A stretch of 64,000 bases of DNA, taken from the NCBI GenBank assembly GCA_947573135.1, contig CANPDU010000002.1, positions 62,001 to 126,000 of the forward strand. The letters run 5' to 3'. The notes under the pieces were generated by a model. It was given only the letters and a program-made list of their open reading frames with translations, did no database searches and was not told where the DNA came from. The stretch is from an uncultured Bacteroidales bacterium. Lineage in GTDB: Bacteria; Bacteroidota; Bacteroidia; Bacteroidales; Muribaculaceae. The position numbers and the translations under genes are program-made. Numbering within the stretch: position 1 is the first letter of the stretch; every line of letters begins with the position of its first letter. This document shows, piece after piece, positions 52,954 to 63,419 of the stretch.

Positions 52954-55110
52954 ATGAAACATCACATTCTCAGTGCCGCCTGTGCTGCGGCGCTCATTGG
53001 AGCCGCAGCTACCGCCTGCAGCGACAATGCGCACAAGAACCCATTTCTTGAGGCTTACACCACGCCTTACGAAATTCCTCCATTCGATCAGATCACCTAT
53101 GCAGATTATCTTCCGGCACTCGAAGCTGGAATTGAGCAACATCAGAGACAGATCGACTCTATTGTAGCCAATCCTGAGACTCCGACCTTTGAAAACACCA
53201 TTCTTGCACTTGACCACTCAGGTGAAATTCTCGAAAAGGTTGTCGCTGTTTTTGCAAATCTCGACGAATCCAATTCATCTCCTGAGATGGTAGAAATTGC
53301 CGAAAAGTTCTACCCTATGCTTTCTCAGCATAGCGACGAAACATCAATGAATGAAAAACTCTTCGAACGCGTAAAATATCTCTACGATCATCCCGAACTT
53401 GGCTACGCAAATGATCAACGCCGCATGATCGAAGACTCATACAAGAGCTTCACACGCAACGGTGCGCTTCTCGACGCAGCTAAGAAAGAAGAACTAAAAA
53501 AAGTAAATTCGGAACTCACCGACCTCTATCTCCAGTTTAACAAGAATCTGCTCAACGCCACTAACAGTTTCACCATTGTCGTTGAAGATTCCACCCGACT
53601 TGCCGGTCTGCCCGCCTCAAGCATCGCTGTAGCTGCCGAGGAAGCAGCGAAACGCAATCTTGGCGAAAACAAGTGGGTATTCACGCTCCATGCTCCCAGC
53701 CGTCTGCCCCTTCTGCAGTATGCCGACGACCGCGATCTGCGCAAGGAGATGTATGAAGGTTACACTTCACTCGCTTCATCCGGACAATATGACAACAATC
53801 CTGTAATTAGCAAAATACTTGTCGCACGCGCTAAGAAAGCCCAACTGCTTGGCTTCGACAGTTTCGGCGCCTATATGACCGACAACGTTATGGCTAAAAC
53901 CATCGACCGTGCCGAGGATCTGTTACTTCAGATCTGGCGCCCGGCTCTAAAGAAAGTCCACGAAGAAGTTGCCGAGATGCAAGCGATTGTCGACAGCGAA
54001 AACGGAGGCTTCACGATCGCTCCCTGGGACTACTATTATTATGCGGAAAAAGTACGTCAGAAAAAATATGATCTTGACGAATCTAAAGTTCGCGAATATT
54101 TCGCGCTCGATTCTGTAAGGAACGGTATTTTCGCTATGGCCGAACGGCTTTACGGCGTAAAATTCACAGAAATGCCTGACGCTCCTAAATATTACGATGA
54201 AGTTACCGTCTACGACGTAACCGACGCTACAACCGGTGAACATGTCGCCGTGTTCATGACTGACTATTTTCCTCGCGAATCCAAACGTCAGGGAGCATGG
54301 ATGAGCGAATTCAAAGGATCTTGGATTAACGATGACGGTTCCGCATCTCGCCCTGTCATCTTTAATGTAGGCAACTTCTCTCGCCCCACCGCCGACACCC
54401 CCGCTCTGCTGACTCTCGACGAAGTAGAAACAATGTTCCACGAATTCGGCCACGGCCTCCACGGCATGCTTTCTCGCGCACGCTACAAAGGACAGGCCGG
54501 AACAAATGTTGACCGCGATTTCGTAGAACTTCCTTCTCAGATCCATGAACATTGGGCCCTCGAACCTGAACTACTTAAAACTTATGCACATCATTATAAA
54601 ACAGGAGAGGTTATTCCTGACGACATGATTGCAAAACTCGAAGCTGCAGCTACACATAATCAGGGCTTTGCCACTGCCGAACTTGCCGGAGCCGCACTCC
54701 TTGACCTCGAATATGGCAAACTCAACCCCACTGAAGAAATCGACGTTGTCGAATTTGAAAAACGTGTGGCCAAAAAACTTGGCATGCCGGCTGAACTGAC
54801 ATTCCGCTATCGCTCGCCGTACTTCAAACATATCTTCGGCAGCGATGGTTACGCCTCAGGCTATTACACTTATTTATGGGCTGAAGTTCTCGATGCAGAT
54901 GGCTTTGAACTCTTTAAAGAGAAAGGTATTTTTGACCCCGAAACCGCAAAAGCATTCAAAGAGAATGTTCTTGAAAAAGGCGGTTCAGAAGATCCGATGG
55001 TTCTCTACGTTAATTTCCGTGGACATGAACCTTCCGTCGATGCATTGCTACGCAACCGTGGCCTCGAACCTGTTGCTGACGTAAATCTCTCAGCTAAATC
55101 AGGGAAATAA
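52954..55110 (+). CDS. dcp: M3-family metallopeptidase, peptidyl-dipeptidase Dcp-like lipoprotein
   Basis: 718 residues from the ATG at 52954 (MKHHILSAAC ... AAATACSDNA, a lipoprotein signal). A start at 52918 would put an Asn-rich stretch first. The zinc site is TMFHEFGHGLHGML (HExxH). The substrate-site motifs GQAGTNVDRDFVELPSQIHEHW (in parts) and YYTYLWAEVLDADGF are typical of Dcp/oligopeptidase A. It cleaves dipeptides from the C-terminus of peptides in the periplasm. It is monocistronic with its own consensus promoter and terminator. Confidence 0.93.
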   Translation: MKHHILSAACAAALIGAAATACSDNAHKNPFLEAYTTPYEIPPFDQITYADYLPALEAGIEQHQRQIDSIVANPETPTFENTILALDHSGEILEKVVAVFANLDESNSSPEMVEIAEKFYPMLSQHSDETSMNEKLFERVKYLYDHPELGYANDQRRMIEDSYKSFTRNGALLDAAKKEELKKVNSELTDLYLQFNKNLLNATNSFTIVVEDSTRLAGLPASSIAVAAEEAAKRNLGENKWVFTLHAPSRLPLLQYADDRDLRKEMYEGYTSLASSGQYDNNPVISKILVARAKKAQLLGFDSFGAYMTDNVMAKTIDRAEDLLLQIWRPALKKVHEEVAEMQAIVDSENGGFTIAPWDYYYYAEKVRQKKYDLDESKVREYFALDSVRNGIFAMAERLYGVKFTEMPDAPKYYDEVTVYDVTDATTGEHVAVFMTDYFPRESKRQGAWMSEFKGSWINDDGSASRPVIFNVGNFSRPTADTPALLTLDEVETMFHEFGHGLHGMLSRARYKGQAGTNVDRDFVELPSQIHEHWALEPELLKTYAHHYKTGEVIPDDMIAKLEAAATHNQGFATAELAGAALLDLEYGKLNPTEEIDVVEFEKRVAKKLGMPAELTFRYRSPYFKHIFGSDGYASGYYTYLWAEVLDADGFELFKEKGIFDPETAKAFKENVLEKGGSEDPMVLYVNFRGHEPSVDALLRNRGLEPVADVNLSAKSGK

Positions 55111-55134
55111 GACTTAAATCAGACTAAATGCAGA

Positions 55135-55169
55135 AGAGCCCGGATCGATATTACGTCCGGGCTCTTTTT
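55135..55169 (+). terminator. Intrinsic terminator of the M3 peptidase gene
   Basis: AGAGCCCGGA (55135-55144) and TCCGGGCTCT (55156-55165) pair perfectly, followed by TTTTT. Confidence 0.9.
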
Positions 55170-55188
55170 ATATATTCTTAGATCTTCA

Positions 55189-56052
55189 TCAATCAATCTT
55201 GATCACAAGATAGTTTGACAGGCTCCAGAAGGCATCAGGATTAGTGATAACCAAAATCTTTTGCCCGTTATCATCATCAATGACATAAGAGCCTTCCGGT
55301 TGGTTGGTGAGAATCTGAGCTTTCTTTGAGTGAAGAGCTATCCTGCTCAAAGTACGCTTGTCAGCCATAGTGAAGAAACTTTGATCGAAATCGCCTTTGA
55401 GCAATCGCGTTTTGCGCAAGAAACCGGTCTCGATTATATGGCGGTCCTTAAGTTCAGCTTTGCTACCTATTGCATAGTAACATGTATTAAGCTCATTGGC
55501 AAGCGTCTCACTTTCCTGTTGGGCAATATCTCGTTCATCGGTTACAGCCGTTACAGTTGAAGTGAGCGAATCTACAACAGAATCAAGATGTCCTATCCGC
55601 TGCTGAGCCTCTCCGAGATTGCTTTTAAGGGTAGCTATTTCAGCTGTTTGGGAATCAATCTGCGAACGAAGGCTGGCAATAGTCTGGCGCAATGTATTGT
55701 TGCTTTGATTCGACGAAGCAAGTTTTTTCTCGAGTTCAGCAAGTTTTTCGCGACGATCCTGAAGAGCCTTCTGTATAGCGGCAATGTCACTTTGAATCTG
55801 CTCTCGCTGGGTCATAGTTTCCCCGGGAATATTATTTGAGACAGTCAGAATATTTTCAAGTTGTTTGATCTGATCCATTCCCTGATTGATCTCATTCACG
55901 AGTGTGAGGAGCTGGTCACGATCGGCAACTGCCGAAGCGAGTTCCTCTCTCGAAGCCTGGGCTATAGCTTCATCCTCAGCTTTTTTACTCTTTGAATCAC
56001 AAGCTGTAAGCCCCAACGCTGCGATTAAGCCTAATGTAACGAACTTTTTCAT
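55189..56052 (-). CDS. Coiled-coil lipoprotein of unknown function
   Basis: 287 residues. The lipoprotein signal is LIAALGLTACDSKSKK. Residues about 30-185 are nearly continuous heptad-type coiled coil (QIQSDIAAIQKALQDRREKL; ELEKKLASSNQSNNTLRQTI). The C-terminal ~90 residues form a small globular domain (KDRHIIETGFLRKTRLLKG ... SYVIDDDNGQKILVITNPDAF, in parts). It would project from a membrane into the periplasm. It lies 9 bases after rsmI, last in a four-gene operon with a cell-wall peptidase gene. I do not recognise a named family. Confidence 0.7.
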   Translation of the reverse strand: MKKFVTLGLIAALGLTACDSKSKKAEDEAIAQASREELASAVADRDQLLTLVNEINQGMDQIKQLENILTVSNNIPGETMTQREQIQSDIAAIQKALQDRREKLAELEKKLASSNQSNNTLRQTIASLRSQIDSQTAEIATLKSNLGEAQQRIGHLDSVVDSLTSTVTAVTDERDIAQQESETLANELNTCYYAIGSKAELKDRHIIETGFLRKTRLLKGDFDQSFFTMADKRTLSRIALHSKKAQILTNQPEGSYVIDDDNGQKILVITNPDAFWSLSNYLVIKID

Positions 56053-56061
56053 AATGTGTTG

Positions 56062-56778
56062 TTAGTCTTTATATTTGTTTTTATGAATTTTTCCCTCAGT
56101 GGCAATTTGTTTTCCACCTACAACGATAACAATTTCTCCACGCGCTTGGTTCGCACTAAAAAATGCCGTCAGTTCGCCTAAAGTCGCTCGCACGGTTGTC
56201 TCATGAAGTTTTGATATCTCACGGGAAACCGATGCAGGGCGATCAGATCCACAAACTTCAGCTAATTGTTTGAGCGTTCCAGCCACTCGCAGTGGAGACT
56301 CATATATAATAAATGTGCGGGGATCTTCGGCAAGTGAAGCCAGACGGGTCGCTCTACCTTTTTTTTGTGGAAGGAAACCTTCAAACACAAATCTGTCACA
56401 AGGAAGCCCGGAATTTACAAGTGCAGGGACAAATGCCGTAGCGCCTGGCAGTGTCTCGACTTCAATACCATCTCGGCGGCATTCGCGCGATAGCATAAAA
56501 CCAGGATCTGACACACCCGGAGTACCGGCATCTGATATAAGAGCTATATTTTCTCCTGATTTAAGTCTGTCGATGATCTTGCCGACCTCAGCATGTTCGT
56601 TATACTTATGATGGCTGATCATTGGAGTAGTAATATTGAAATGTTTCATCAGTGTTGCGCTGGTGCGCGTGTCTTCTGCAAGAATCAGCGAAACCTGCGA
56701 TAGCACTTCGACCGCTCGAGGAGTCATATCCGACAGATTACCGATCGGCGTCGGGACAATATATAGTCTGCCGCTCAT
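56062..56778 (-). CDS. rsmI: 16S rRNA (cytidine1402-2'-O)-methyltransferase
   Basis: 238 residues. The start MSGRLYIVPTPIGNLSDMTPR, AEDTRTSATLMKHF and LISDAGTPGVSDPGF are the RsmI/tetrapyrrole-methylase signatures. It methylates C1402 in the decoding centre of 16S rRNA. It overlaps the upstream small gene by ATGA. Confidence 0.96.
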   Translation of the reverse strand: MSGRLYIVPTPIGNLSDMTPRAVEVLSQVSLILAEDTRTSATLMKHFNITTPMISHHKYNEHAEVGKIIDRLKSGENIALISDAGTPGVSDPGFMLSRECRRDGIEVETLPGATAFVPALVNSGLPCDRFVFEGFLPQKKGRATRLASLAEDPRTFIIYESPLRVAGTLKQLAEVCGSDRPASVSREISKLHETTVRATLGELTAFFSANQARGEIVIVVGGKQIATEGKIHKNKYKD

Positions 56779-57272
56779 AAATGATAGCCATTGAAAAATG
56801 TAGACACTATCGATTTGAACTCAGCTACGACATCTGCATCGCGGTCTGCTACAACATTGTCGATACATTGTTCGGCCTCATCAAAACTACTCATTCCCGA
56901 CAGACGGTCAATTAATGCGACAAATTCTCTGTCATTTCCTCCGAACAGTTCTCGTCTGAAACGAAAACGGTCATTGATTGTGAAAGCCTTGCGTAACTCT
57001 CCGACAGATACCGGCTTTTCTAAAGACGGTGTTGTAATAATCTCGGAAAAAATGGCTTCACTCTCACAATCGTCCGCCAACGGTTGGGAGGCAGATGGCT
57101 CTTCGTCAGCCACCACAGAAGGTTGTATATCTTCTTCTTTTTTTAAGTCAGGCGCAGCCGATATTTCCGTCTCAGCTTGTTCTTCAGCCATTATACCAAG
57201 CAGCTCTCGCAATTCCTTCTGGCGCTCCTCTATTTCCGCGCAGAGCGCAAACGCTTTTTCTATCAAGTCCAT
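56775..57272 (-). CDS. Conserved Bacteroidales hypothetical protein with acidic linker
   Basis: 165 residues. A short N-terminal helix (IEKAFALCAEIEERQKELREL) is followed by a disordered linker rich in Glu, Ser and Pro (about 30-85) and a compact C-terminal helical domain (SVGELRKAFTINDRFRFRRELFGG, in part; DEAEQCIDNVV). It is cytosolic and coupled to rsmI by ATGA, 9 bases after dacB. The C-terminal pattern recurs in Bacteroidales genomes as I remember, without a function. Confidence 0.7.
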   Translation of the reverse strand: MDLIEKAFALCAEIEERQKELRELLGIMAEEQAETEISAAPDLKKEEDIQPSVVADEEPSASQPLADDCESEAIFSEIITTPSLEKPVSVGELRKAFTINDRFRFRRELFGGNDREFVALIDRLSGMSSFDEAEQCIDNVVADRDADVVAEFKSIVSTFFNGYHL

Positions 57273-57281
57273 AAACTATAT

Positions 57282-58631
57282 TTACTGAAACGTTTCAAGC
57301 AATAAATTCTCTATGCTTCTTTTTAATTCACCACGTTTACAAAAGAAACCGTTGACTAAAATAACTATAATATGTGTCGGTGTATCATCGTCGCCCAGTT
57401 TATAACCGGCATAACATTGAACAGCATTCATACTTCCGGTCTTTAACGCTATCTTACCTTTTAGCGGCGACTTATCAAGAAATGTACGCATCGTTCCGTC
57501 AAGACCCGCTTTCGGAAAAAATGAAACATACGTCGCCTGCAGCGGACTCTCTGCCATCCATTGCAAGACATCAGCTATAAATATGGGCTGAAGACGATTT
57601 CCCCGTGCCAGACCGCTTCCGTCAAATATCTGCGACATATTCGAGTCAATTCCACGGTTGCTCCAAAGTTCTTTTTCTCTTGAGATTGCATTTTTACGAG
57701 TGTCGCCGGGAGCTATCGCCCGTAATATCCCTTCAGCAAAAAGATTATCGCTTCTCACCATTAGGCTCCGCATTATTTCTGCAGATGACGGCGAATTATG
57801 TATGTACACTGCGTGAGTCGGATCTCCTGCCTTCGAGATAGCTTTCGGACCTATCTTTATTCCGGCACGCTTCAATACACCTGAAAGCTGCGCTACAAAG
57901 ACCGACGATGGATCTGGCATAGTCGTTGAAACAGACCATTTATTATTATAGCTCTTTTTGGAGGCATAGACTGTTAGATTATCTGACCCCACTCCGCGGA
58001 TCAGATCTGTATTTCCCTCAATTTCGCAGATAGTGACTTTCAACCCGGGTACAAACGGCCGGGTCTCTCCTGTCATCGGATAGACCAAGCAGGTATTATC
58101 GCGATAGTTCATGCCGTAAAGACCCGCGCCGTATGGCCATGCCACATCCTCTATTTCCCATTGGGCCACCGGTCCTGCATCTTTTAATGTTTGCTCAATC
58201 ACTATTGCTCCGTCAATTTCTTCGATCTCCATCTTGCGCAGCTGTGAGCATATCGAATCACAAAAGCCAAGATTATTCTTGAAATTCTCGCTTTCCACTG
58301 TCGGGTCACCCGACGACATCACGACAAGATCTCCATGCCAGTTTTTACCTGATGCAGCCCTGCCGCGAAGTACAACCGGAGTGGAGAACCTGAAATCATC
58401 GCCGAGCAGGCTGAGCGCTGTTGCTGTCGTCACTGACTTCATAACGCTGGCCGGAGTCATAGCTATATCTGAATTATAGTCATAGAGTATCTCACCGGTA
58501 ACAAGATCCTTTATATATATACCGGTAAGAGTCGCCTCTTCCCCCTCGATACCAAGCAAATCTTGTGCATCGGAGGGGATAATGCCTGCCGCTAAAACTA
58601 TGTAAATTGATATTAATCTTAAAATTTTCAT
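57282..58631 (-). CDS. dacB: D-alanyl-D-alanine carboxypeptidase/endopeptidase (PBP4, class C)
   Basis: 449 residues from the ATG at 58631 (a TTG at 58637 is the alternative). A signal peptide (MKILRLISIYIVLAAGII) leads to the mature enzyme. Active-site motifs: SxxK in MTPASVMKSVTTA, SxN in MVRSDNLFAEG, KTG in IALKTGSMNAV. The large insertion between SxxK and SxN is typical of PBP4. It trims peptidoglycan peptides in the periplasm. It is first in the operon with a hypothetical gene, rsmI and the coiled-coil lipoprotein. Confidence 0.94.
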   Translation of the reverse strand: MKILRLISIYIVLAAGIIPSDAQDLLGIEGEEATLTGIYIKDLVTGEILYDYNSDIAMTPASVMKSVTTATALSLLGDDFRFSTPVVLRGRAASGKNWHGDLVVMSSGDPTVESENFKNNLGFCDSICSQLRKMEIEEIDGAIVIEQTLKDAGPVAQWEIEDVAWPYGAGLYGMNYRDNTCLVYPMTGETRPFVPGLKVTICEIEGNTDLIRGVGSDNLTVYASKKSYNNKWSVSTTMPDPSSVFVAQLSGVLKRAGIKIGPKAISKAGDPTHAVYIHNSPSSAEIMRSLMVRSDNLFAEGILRAIAPGDTRKNAISREKELWSNRGIDSNMSQIFDGSGLARGNRLQPIFIADVLQWMAESPLQATYVSFFPKAGLDGTMRTFLDKSPLKGKIALKTGSMNAVQCYAGYKLGDDDTPTHIIVILVNGFFCKRGELKRSIENLLLETFQ

Positions 58632-58846
58632 TGACAATTTTTTATACCAAAGCTTATCTTCACGCTTCTTTCTATTAACCTACGAAGTTACAAAATTTGG
58701 CATAAAAACAGGTCTCCGAAATGTATTTTTCTGCAAAAGCCGACGTGCTCTCGCAAATTATGATTATTTTTGCACAATAATTTCAATCAACAGCGATTAC
58801 AAATCTTTATGCTTCCATTTGGAAGGTGCTAACAAAATTATATCTC

Positions 58847-60553
58847 ATGGCAGAAATCAACGACACAGAAGCAACCGAAAAAAAAGGACTCAATTTTGTT
58901 GAACAGATCGTATGGGACGACCTGCAGGCCGGTAAAAACGGTGGACGGCTTAATACACGCTTCCCGCCGGAGCCTAACGGATATCTCCATATCGGCCACG
59001 CTAAGGCCATTTGCATGGACTTCGGCATCGCTGAAAAATTCGGAGGCACATGCAATCTGCGTTTCGACGATACAAATCCTGTGAAAGAGGATGTCGAATA
59101 TGTTGATTCTATCCGCGAAGATATCCATTGGCTCGGTTTCGACTGGGGCGATCGTGAATATTATGCTTCAGATTATTTCCCAAAACTTTACGATCTGGCG
59201 ATACGTCTGATCAAGGAAGGAAAAGCTTATGTCGACGATCAGACATCCGAAGAAATTGCCGCACAAAAAGGCACTCCTACAATTCCCGGTACAGAAAGCC
59301 CGTACCGTAACCGTAGCGTAGAAGAGAATCTCGATCTCTTTACTCGTATGAATGCAGGCGAGTTCGACGAAGGGGCGCGTGTACTTCGTGCCAAAATCGA
59401 TATGGCGTCACCAAACATGCATTTCCGCGACCCCATAATGTATCGTATCATAAAGCATCCCCATCATCGCACAGGCACAACGTGGAAAGTATATCCGATG
59501 TATGACTTTGCACACGGTCAGAGCGACTATTTCGAAGGGGTTACCCACTCTATCTGCACTCTCGAATTTGTTCCTCACCGTCCGCTCTATGAATACTTTG
59601 TCAATGAGCTGGCCGACGAAAGCTATTGTCCGCGCCAGATCGAATTCAACCGTCTGAACCTGACTTATACCGTTATGAGTAAGCGCAAACTGCTTCAGCT
59701 CGTAAAGGAAGGACTCGTGGCCGGTTGGGATGACCCGCGGATGCCGACTATTTCAGGAATGCGTCGCCGCGGTTACACACCGGAGTCAATCAGACGTTTC
59801 ATCGACACGATCGGATATACAAAATATGAAGCGCTCAACAGCGTATCGCTTCTCGAGCACGCTGTTCGTGATGATCTCAACAAGAAGGCTACTCGAGTGA
59901 TGGCCGTCATCAATCCTGTCAAGCTTGTCATCACAAACTATCCTGAAGGACAGACCGAAACTGTCGAAATGGAGAACAATCCGGAAGAAGAAGGCAGCGG
60001 CACTCACACCATGCCGTTCTCGCGTGAAATCTATATCGAGCGTGACGACTTCATGGAAAATCCACCCAAGAAATTTTTCCGTCTCGCTCCTGATGCCGAA
60101 GTCCGTCTTAAAGGCGCATACATCATAAAATGTACGGGCATTCACAAAGACGCCGAAGGCAACATCGACGAAATATACTGCACATACGATCCCGACACTC
60201 GGAGCGGTATGCCGGGGGCTGCGCGCAAGGTCAAAGGCACTCTTCATTGGGTGTCGGCACAACATGCTGTCGATGCTGAAGTCCGACTTTACGACAGACT
60301 TTTTAATGTCGAAAATCCGGCTGCCGAACCCGACCGCGATTTCCGCGAAATGCTCAATCCCGACTCTCTTAAAGTTGTCAAAGGAGTAAAAATCGAACCA
60401 TTCGTAGCCGAAAATAATCAACGCGGACGTAAATTCCAGTTCCAGCGTATCGGTTATTTCACTCCTGATTATGACTCTACACCCGAAGTTCCGGTATTCA
60501 ACCGCACCATTGCGCTTAAAGACAGTTGGGAAAAAGAACAGAAAAAATCCTGA
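58847..60553 (+). CDS. glnS: Glutaminyl-tRNA synthetase
   Basis: 568 residues from the ATG at 58847. HIGH is [20 protein letters not shown] (in the GlnRS form), KMSKS appears as [10 protein letters not shown], and the anticodon-binding beta-barrels follow ([20 protein letters not shown]). It charges tRNA-Gln directly, so this organism does not rely only on the amidotransferase route. A -7-like TATTTTTG at 58765-58772 may be its promoter. The next gene starts 12 bases later. Confidence 0.97.
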   Translation: MAEINDTEATEKKGLNFVEQIVWDDLQAGKNGGRLNTRFPPEPNGYLHIGHAKAICMDFGIAEKFGGTCNLRFDDTNPVKEDVEYVDSIREDIHWLGFDWGDREYYASDYFPKLYDLAIRLIKEGKAYVDDQTSEEIAAQKGTPTIPGTESPYRNRSVEENLDLFTRMNAGEFDEGARVLRAKIDMASPNMHFRDPIMYRIIKHPHHRTGTTWKVYPMYDFAHGQSDYFEGVTHSICTLEFVPHRPLYEYFVNELADESYCPRQIEFNRLNLTYTVMSKRKLLQLVKEGLVAGWDDPRMPTISGMRRRGYTPESIRRFIDTIGYTKYEALNSVSLLEHAVRDDLNKKATRVMAVINPVKLVITNYPEGQTETVEMENNPEEEGSGTHTMPFSREIYIERDDFMENPPKKFFRLAPDAEVRLKGAYIIKCTGIHKDAEGNIDEIYCTYDPDTRSGMPGAARKVKGTLHWVSAQHAVDAEVRLYDRLFNVENPAAEPDRDFREMLNPDSLKVVKGVKIEPFVAENNQRGRKFQFQRIGYFTPDYDSTPEVPVFNRTIALKDSWEKEQKKS

Positions 60554-60565
60554 TCATAAATATGC

Positions 60566-62032
60566 ATGAGCGACAATAATAACGACCGACGCATAGAACT
60601 CTGCTCCCGTTTCAGACAATCACTGTCTGACGGTTCTTCGACCCAATATTTCGACGAAGACGATCTTATTGAGATTTTCGATTACGCCGGAGACCTCAAC
60701 GACGATTATCTGCGCATGGAAGTGCTTCTTTGCGGTGCACGTTATTACCCTGACAGTATTGCTCTCAGACAACGCAGAGCGCTCCTTTATTATACTTTCG
60801 GCGATGATCTCACAGCTAAATATCTTGAGGATAATAAATCTCAGCACGGAGTTCTGTGGGAGATAACACGCATGCGCAGCACCAATCCTATGGGTGCTGA
60901 CGCAGTCAAGGCTCTTGACAATATACTTGCCTCATACCGAGAGTTTGACGACGAAGAGGTCATTCAGCTCGTTGATGTAGCATCTTCCTACGGTCAGACC
61001 AACTGGCTGATTTCGCGTCTTGAGTCATTGCGCGCTCATGTCTCTTATCTGCCGACACTGTTATATGAAATCGCTGTCATGCTTGAACTCGAGCAACGTT
61101 ACACTGAGGCCATATCTTTACTCGAAGAGCTTACCGACCTCGAGCCATACAACGAACAGTATTGGTTCATGCTTGCTCAGGAGTTTGATCTAAACGGCAA
61201 TGTTGCCGGAGCTTTGCAGGCATTGGATCTTGCTTTGGCAATCCTGCCTGACGACAAGGCGATGCGCTTTTATCATGCCCGGCTTCTCTCTCGCGACGAC
61301 AACTCCCGACTGCAAGCAGTCGCTTCGCTTGAAAAACTTGCAGCCGAGTACCCCGATGATACTGACATATGTCGTTTTCTTGCTGCGCTTTATATTGAAA
61401 ATGCGCCTGATGACCATGCCGAAAATGCCCGCATTTCTGCTGCTCGTGTGCTGAAAAAATGTTTCGGACTTAACAAAGGCGATCGTAAACTCGCATCCGA
61501 TCTGATGGCTATCGATGCCATCCCTGCTGAAACGCTTATATCTGAAGTCGTCAAAAACGATGCTCCTGCCGACATTCAGGCATGGATCGCATGGGCCGGC
61601 GAGCTTGAGTCTCTCGGAGCCTACGATAAGGCCATCGAGATTCTACACTCATGCGAGCGAAGAATCGGCTATAAAAATCCGTCGCTCAACGAAGCACTGG
61701 TCATCGACTATTTCATGATCAAAGACTTTCAGGCTGTGTGCCGCACATTTGAATCTCATACAGTCGGACAGTCAAGCGCTTCCCCCGACACGGCCGCTCT
61801 TGTTTTCGTTATTTACGCAATTTCGCTCGCAAAATGCGGTCGAAAAAAAGAGGCTGCGCAATTCAGCAACATGATTATAAAGCTTATTGTCGAAGACGGA
61901 CCTGATGAGATCTCATATGCTCTTCGCCGTTTGGGTGCCGGTCTTGTTCTGACTGACATTGCAGACCGCTGCACATCGCGCCGTCGCACCGACTGGTCCA
62001 CATACGACCCTCTCGGAGTCTGGCATGACTGA
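60566..62032 (+). CDS. Tetratricopeptide-repeat protein
   Basis: 488 residues, cytosolic (no signal). Helical repeats of about 34 residues run along most of the length, for example LLYEIAVMLELEQRYTEAIS then LLEELTDLEPYNEQYWFMLA, and GNVAGALQALDLALAILPDD. Such proteins scaffold complexes. It probably shares a transcript with glnS; a role in translation or division is not indicated by sequence. The N-terminal ~60 residues are acidic. Confidence 0.82.
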   Translation: MSDNNNDRRIELCSRFRQSLSDGSSTQYFDEDDLIEIFDYAGDLNDDYLRMEVLLCGARYYPDSIALRQRRALLYYTFGDDLTAKYLEDNKSQHGVLWEITRMRSTNPMGADAVKALDNILASYREFDDEEVIQLVDVASSYGQTNWLISRLESLRAHVSYLPTLLYEIAVMLELEQRYTEAISLLEELTDLEPYNEQYWFMLAQEFDLNGNVAGALQALDLALAILPDDKAMRFYHARLLSRDDNSRLQAVASLEKLAAEYPDDTDICRFLAALYIENAPDDHAENARISAARVLKKCFGLNKGDRKLASDLMAIDAIPAETLISEVVKNDAPADIQAWIAWAGELESLGAYDKAIEILHSCERRIGYKNPSLNEALVIDYFMIKDFQAVCRTFESHTVGQSSASPDTAALVFVIYAISLAKCGRKKEAAQFSNMIIKLIVEDGPDEISYALRRLGAGLVLTDIADRCTSRRRTDWSTYDPLGVWHD

Positions 62033-62048
62033 TCATCAATGAATAATC

Positions 62049-62690
62049 TCACACGTAAGGATTAGAAAGTTTCTCGGCTCCGATTGTCGTAAAACGGTCA
62101 TGTCCCGGAAGCACAGCCGTGTCATCAGGCAGGTTGAACAATTTTGTTCTTATACTGGACGACAGCTGACGCGCATTACCTCCTTCAAGATCCGTGCGCC
62201 CTACTCCTCCGCGGAAAAGCGTATCGCCGGCGATAAGAAATTTTCCTGTTTCGCAGTAAAGGCAGATACCTCCTTTTGAATGACCGGGAGTTTCGATCAC
62301 CCTTAGTGAATCAGAACCCACTTTGATGATATCGCCTTCGTGGAGCTCTACATCGATACTCACACCCTCAAGATCTCCGCGTCCGCCGAAACGCCGTATC
62401 TGTGATCCGAGATCGGCGCCGAGAGATGCATCGCCGATATTTGCAGCAACTTTCACACCATAACGGTCGCGCACATAATTATCGCCAAAACAATGATCGA
62501 GATGCAGATGTGTATTAACGATCTGTATTATTTTCAATGAATTCTGGTCGATATATTCATCAAATTCCTTGCGTTCATCTGCCGTAAACATACCGGGATC
62601 GACTACTACGGCCTCATGTGTCTCCGGATCGGAAATAACAAAAGTATTTTCGGCAAACATATTGAATACAAATTGCTTAACTTTCAACAT
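62049..62690 (-). CDS. Metallo-beta-lactamase-fold hydrolase (glyoxalase-II-like)
   Basis: 213 residues. The zinc motif is NTHLHLDHCFGDN (HxHxDH). Later ligands are in ETPGHSKGGICLY, LIAGDTLFRGGVGRTDLEGG and VLPGHDRFT. It probably hydrolyses a thioester such as lactoylglutathione-like compounds; the true substrate in this organism is unknown. It is 21 bases downstream of rsmG on the same strand. Confidence 0.9.
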   Translation of the reverse strand: MLKVKQFVFNMFAENTFVISDPETHEAVVVDPGMFTADERKEFDEYIDQNSLKIIQIVNTHLHLDHCFGDNYVRDRYGVKVAANIGDASLGADLGSQIRRFGGRGDLEGVSIDVELHEGDIIKVGSDSLRVIETPGHSKGGICLYCETGKFLIAGDTLFRGGVGRTDLEGGNARQLSSSIRTKLFNLPDDTAVLPGHDRFTTIGAEKLSNPYV

Positions 62691-62711
62691 AATCTTATCT
62701 TTTGATCGTTG

Positions 62712-63347
62712 CTAAAACTCTATAGGAACATATACCACCTTTTTCGTATCGAAAAAGTCTTCCCTGAAAAATTCATTGATCGGAAATTCGAGTACCGGAT
62801 ATCTGATGCCTTTGCTTTCTTCTGTCAGATCTCCGCCTTTCAGACAGATAAGTCCCGGTGTATATCGGTTGTCAATATTATCCTTGCGTTTTATATTTTT
62901 CACTATAAGCGGAACCAGCCCGTTAAGCGGCATCACGGCCCTGCTTACAACGTAATCGAACCGTTCGCGGCATTCCCCGATATCTCCATGCTGGAATGTC
63001 ACATTTCTCAGCCCTGTCGCAGCCGCAATCTCCCGCGCTACATTAATCTTTTTACCTATACGGTCAAGCAGATGAAAATGGCAGTCCGGATATATGATCG
63101 ACAGCGGAATCCCGGGAAAACCACCGCCGGTACCCATGTCAAGTATTGCCGTGCCGTCGGCGAGCGGACCGAGAAATCGCGCTATTGCCAGTGAGTGAAG
63201 TATATGCTTCAGGTAGAGATTGTCGATATCCTTACGAGAAATGACATTGACTTTCGAATTCCAGTCTGCATACAGATCTCCCAGCATAGCGAACTGGCTC
63301 TGCTGTCTGTCGCTCAACTGTGGGAAGTATTTGATGATATTTTCCAT
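62712..63347 (-). CDS. rsmG: 16S rRNA (guanine527-N7)-methyltransferase
   Basis: 211 residues. The SAM-binding motif ILDMGTGGGFPGIPLSIIYP and FDYVVSRAVMPLNGL identify RsmG/GidB. It methylates G527 of 16S rRNA. The start lies in a 121-base divergent region facing the S1 protein gene. Confidence 0.95.
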   Translation of the reverse strand: MENIIKYFPQLSDRQQSQFAMLGDLYADWNSKVNVISRKDIDNLYLKHILHSLAIARFLGPLADGTAILDMGTGGGFPGIPLSIIYPDCHFHLLDRIGKKINVAREIAAATGLRNVTFQHGDIGECRERFDYVVSRAVMPLNGLVPLIVKNIKRKDNIDNRYTPGLICLKGGDLTEESKGIRYPVLEFPINEFFREDFFDTKKVVYVPIEF

Positions 63348-63419
63348 TAATCAATTTATTATAAAACAAATACGCCGGCGTAAATGTTGAGTGGATAGTG
63401 GTTTGCAATTGTAATGATG

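Noticed and set aside
53947-54552. 201-codon frame opposite the M3 peptidase
   Set aside because: Antisense to the zinc-site region of a well-supported gene; no motif of its own.
59786-60421. 211-codon frame opposite glnS
   Set aside because: Antisense shadow of a housekeeping gene.
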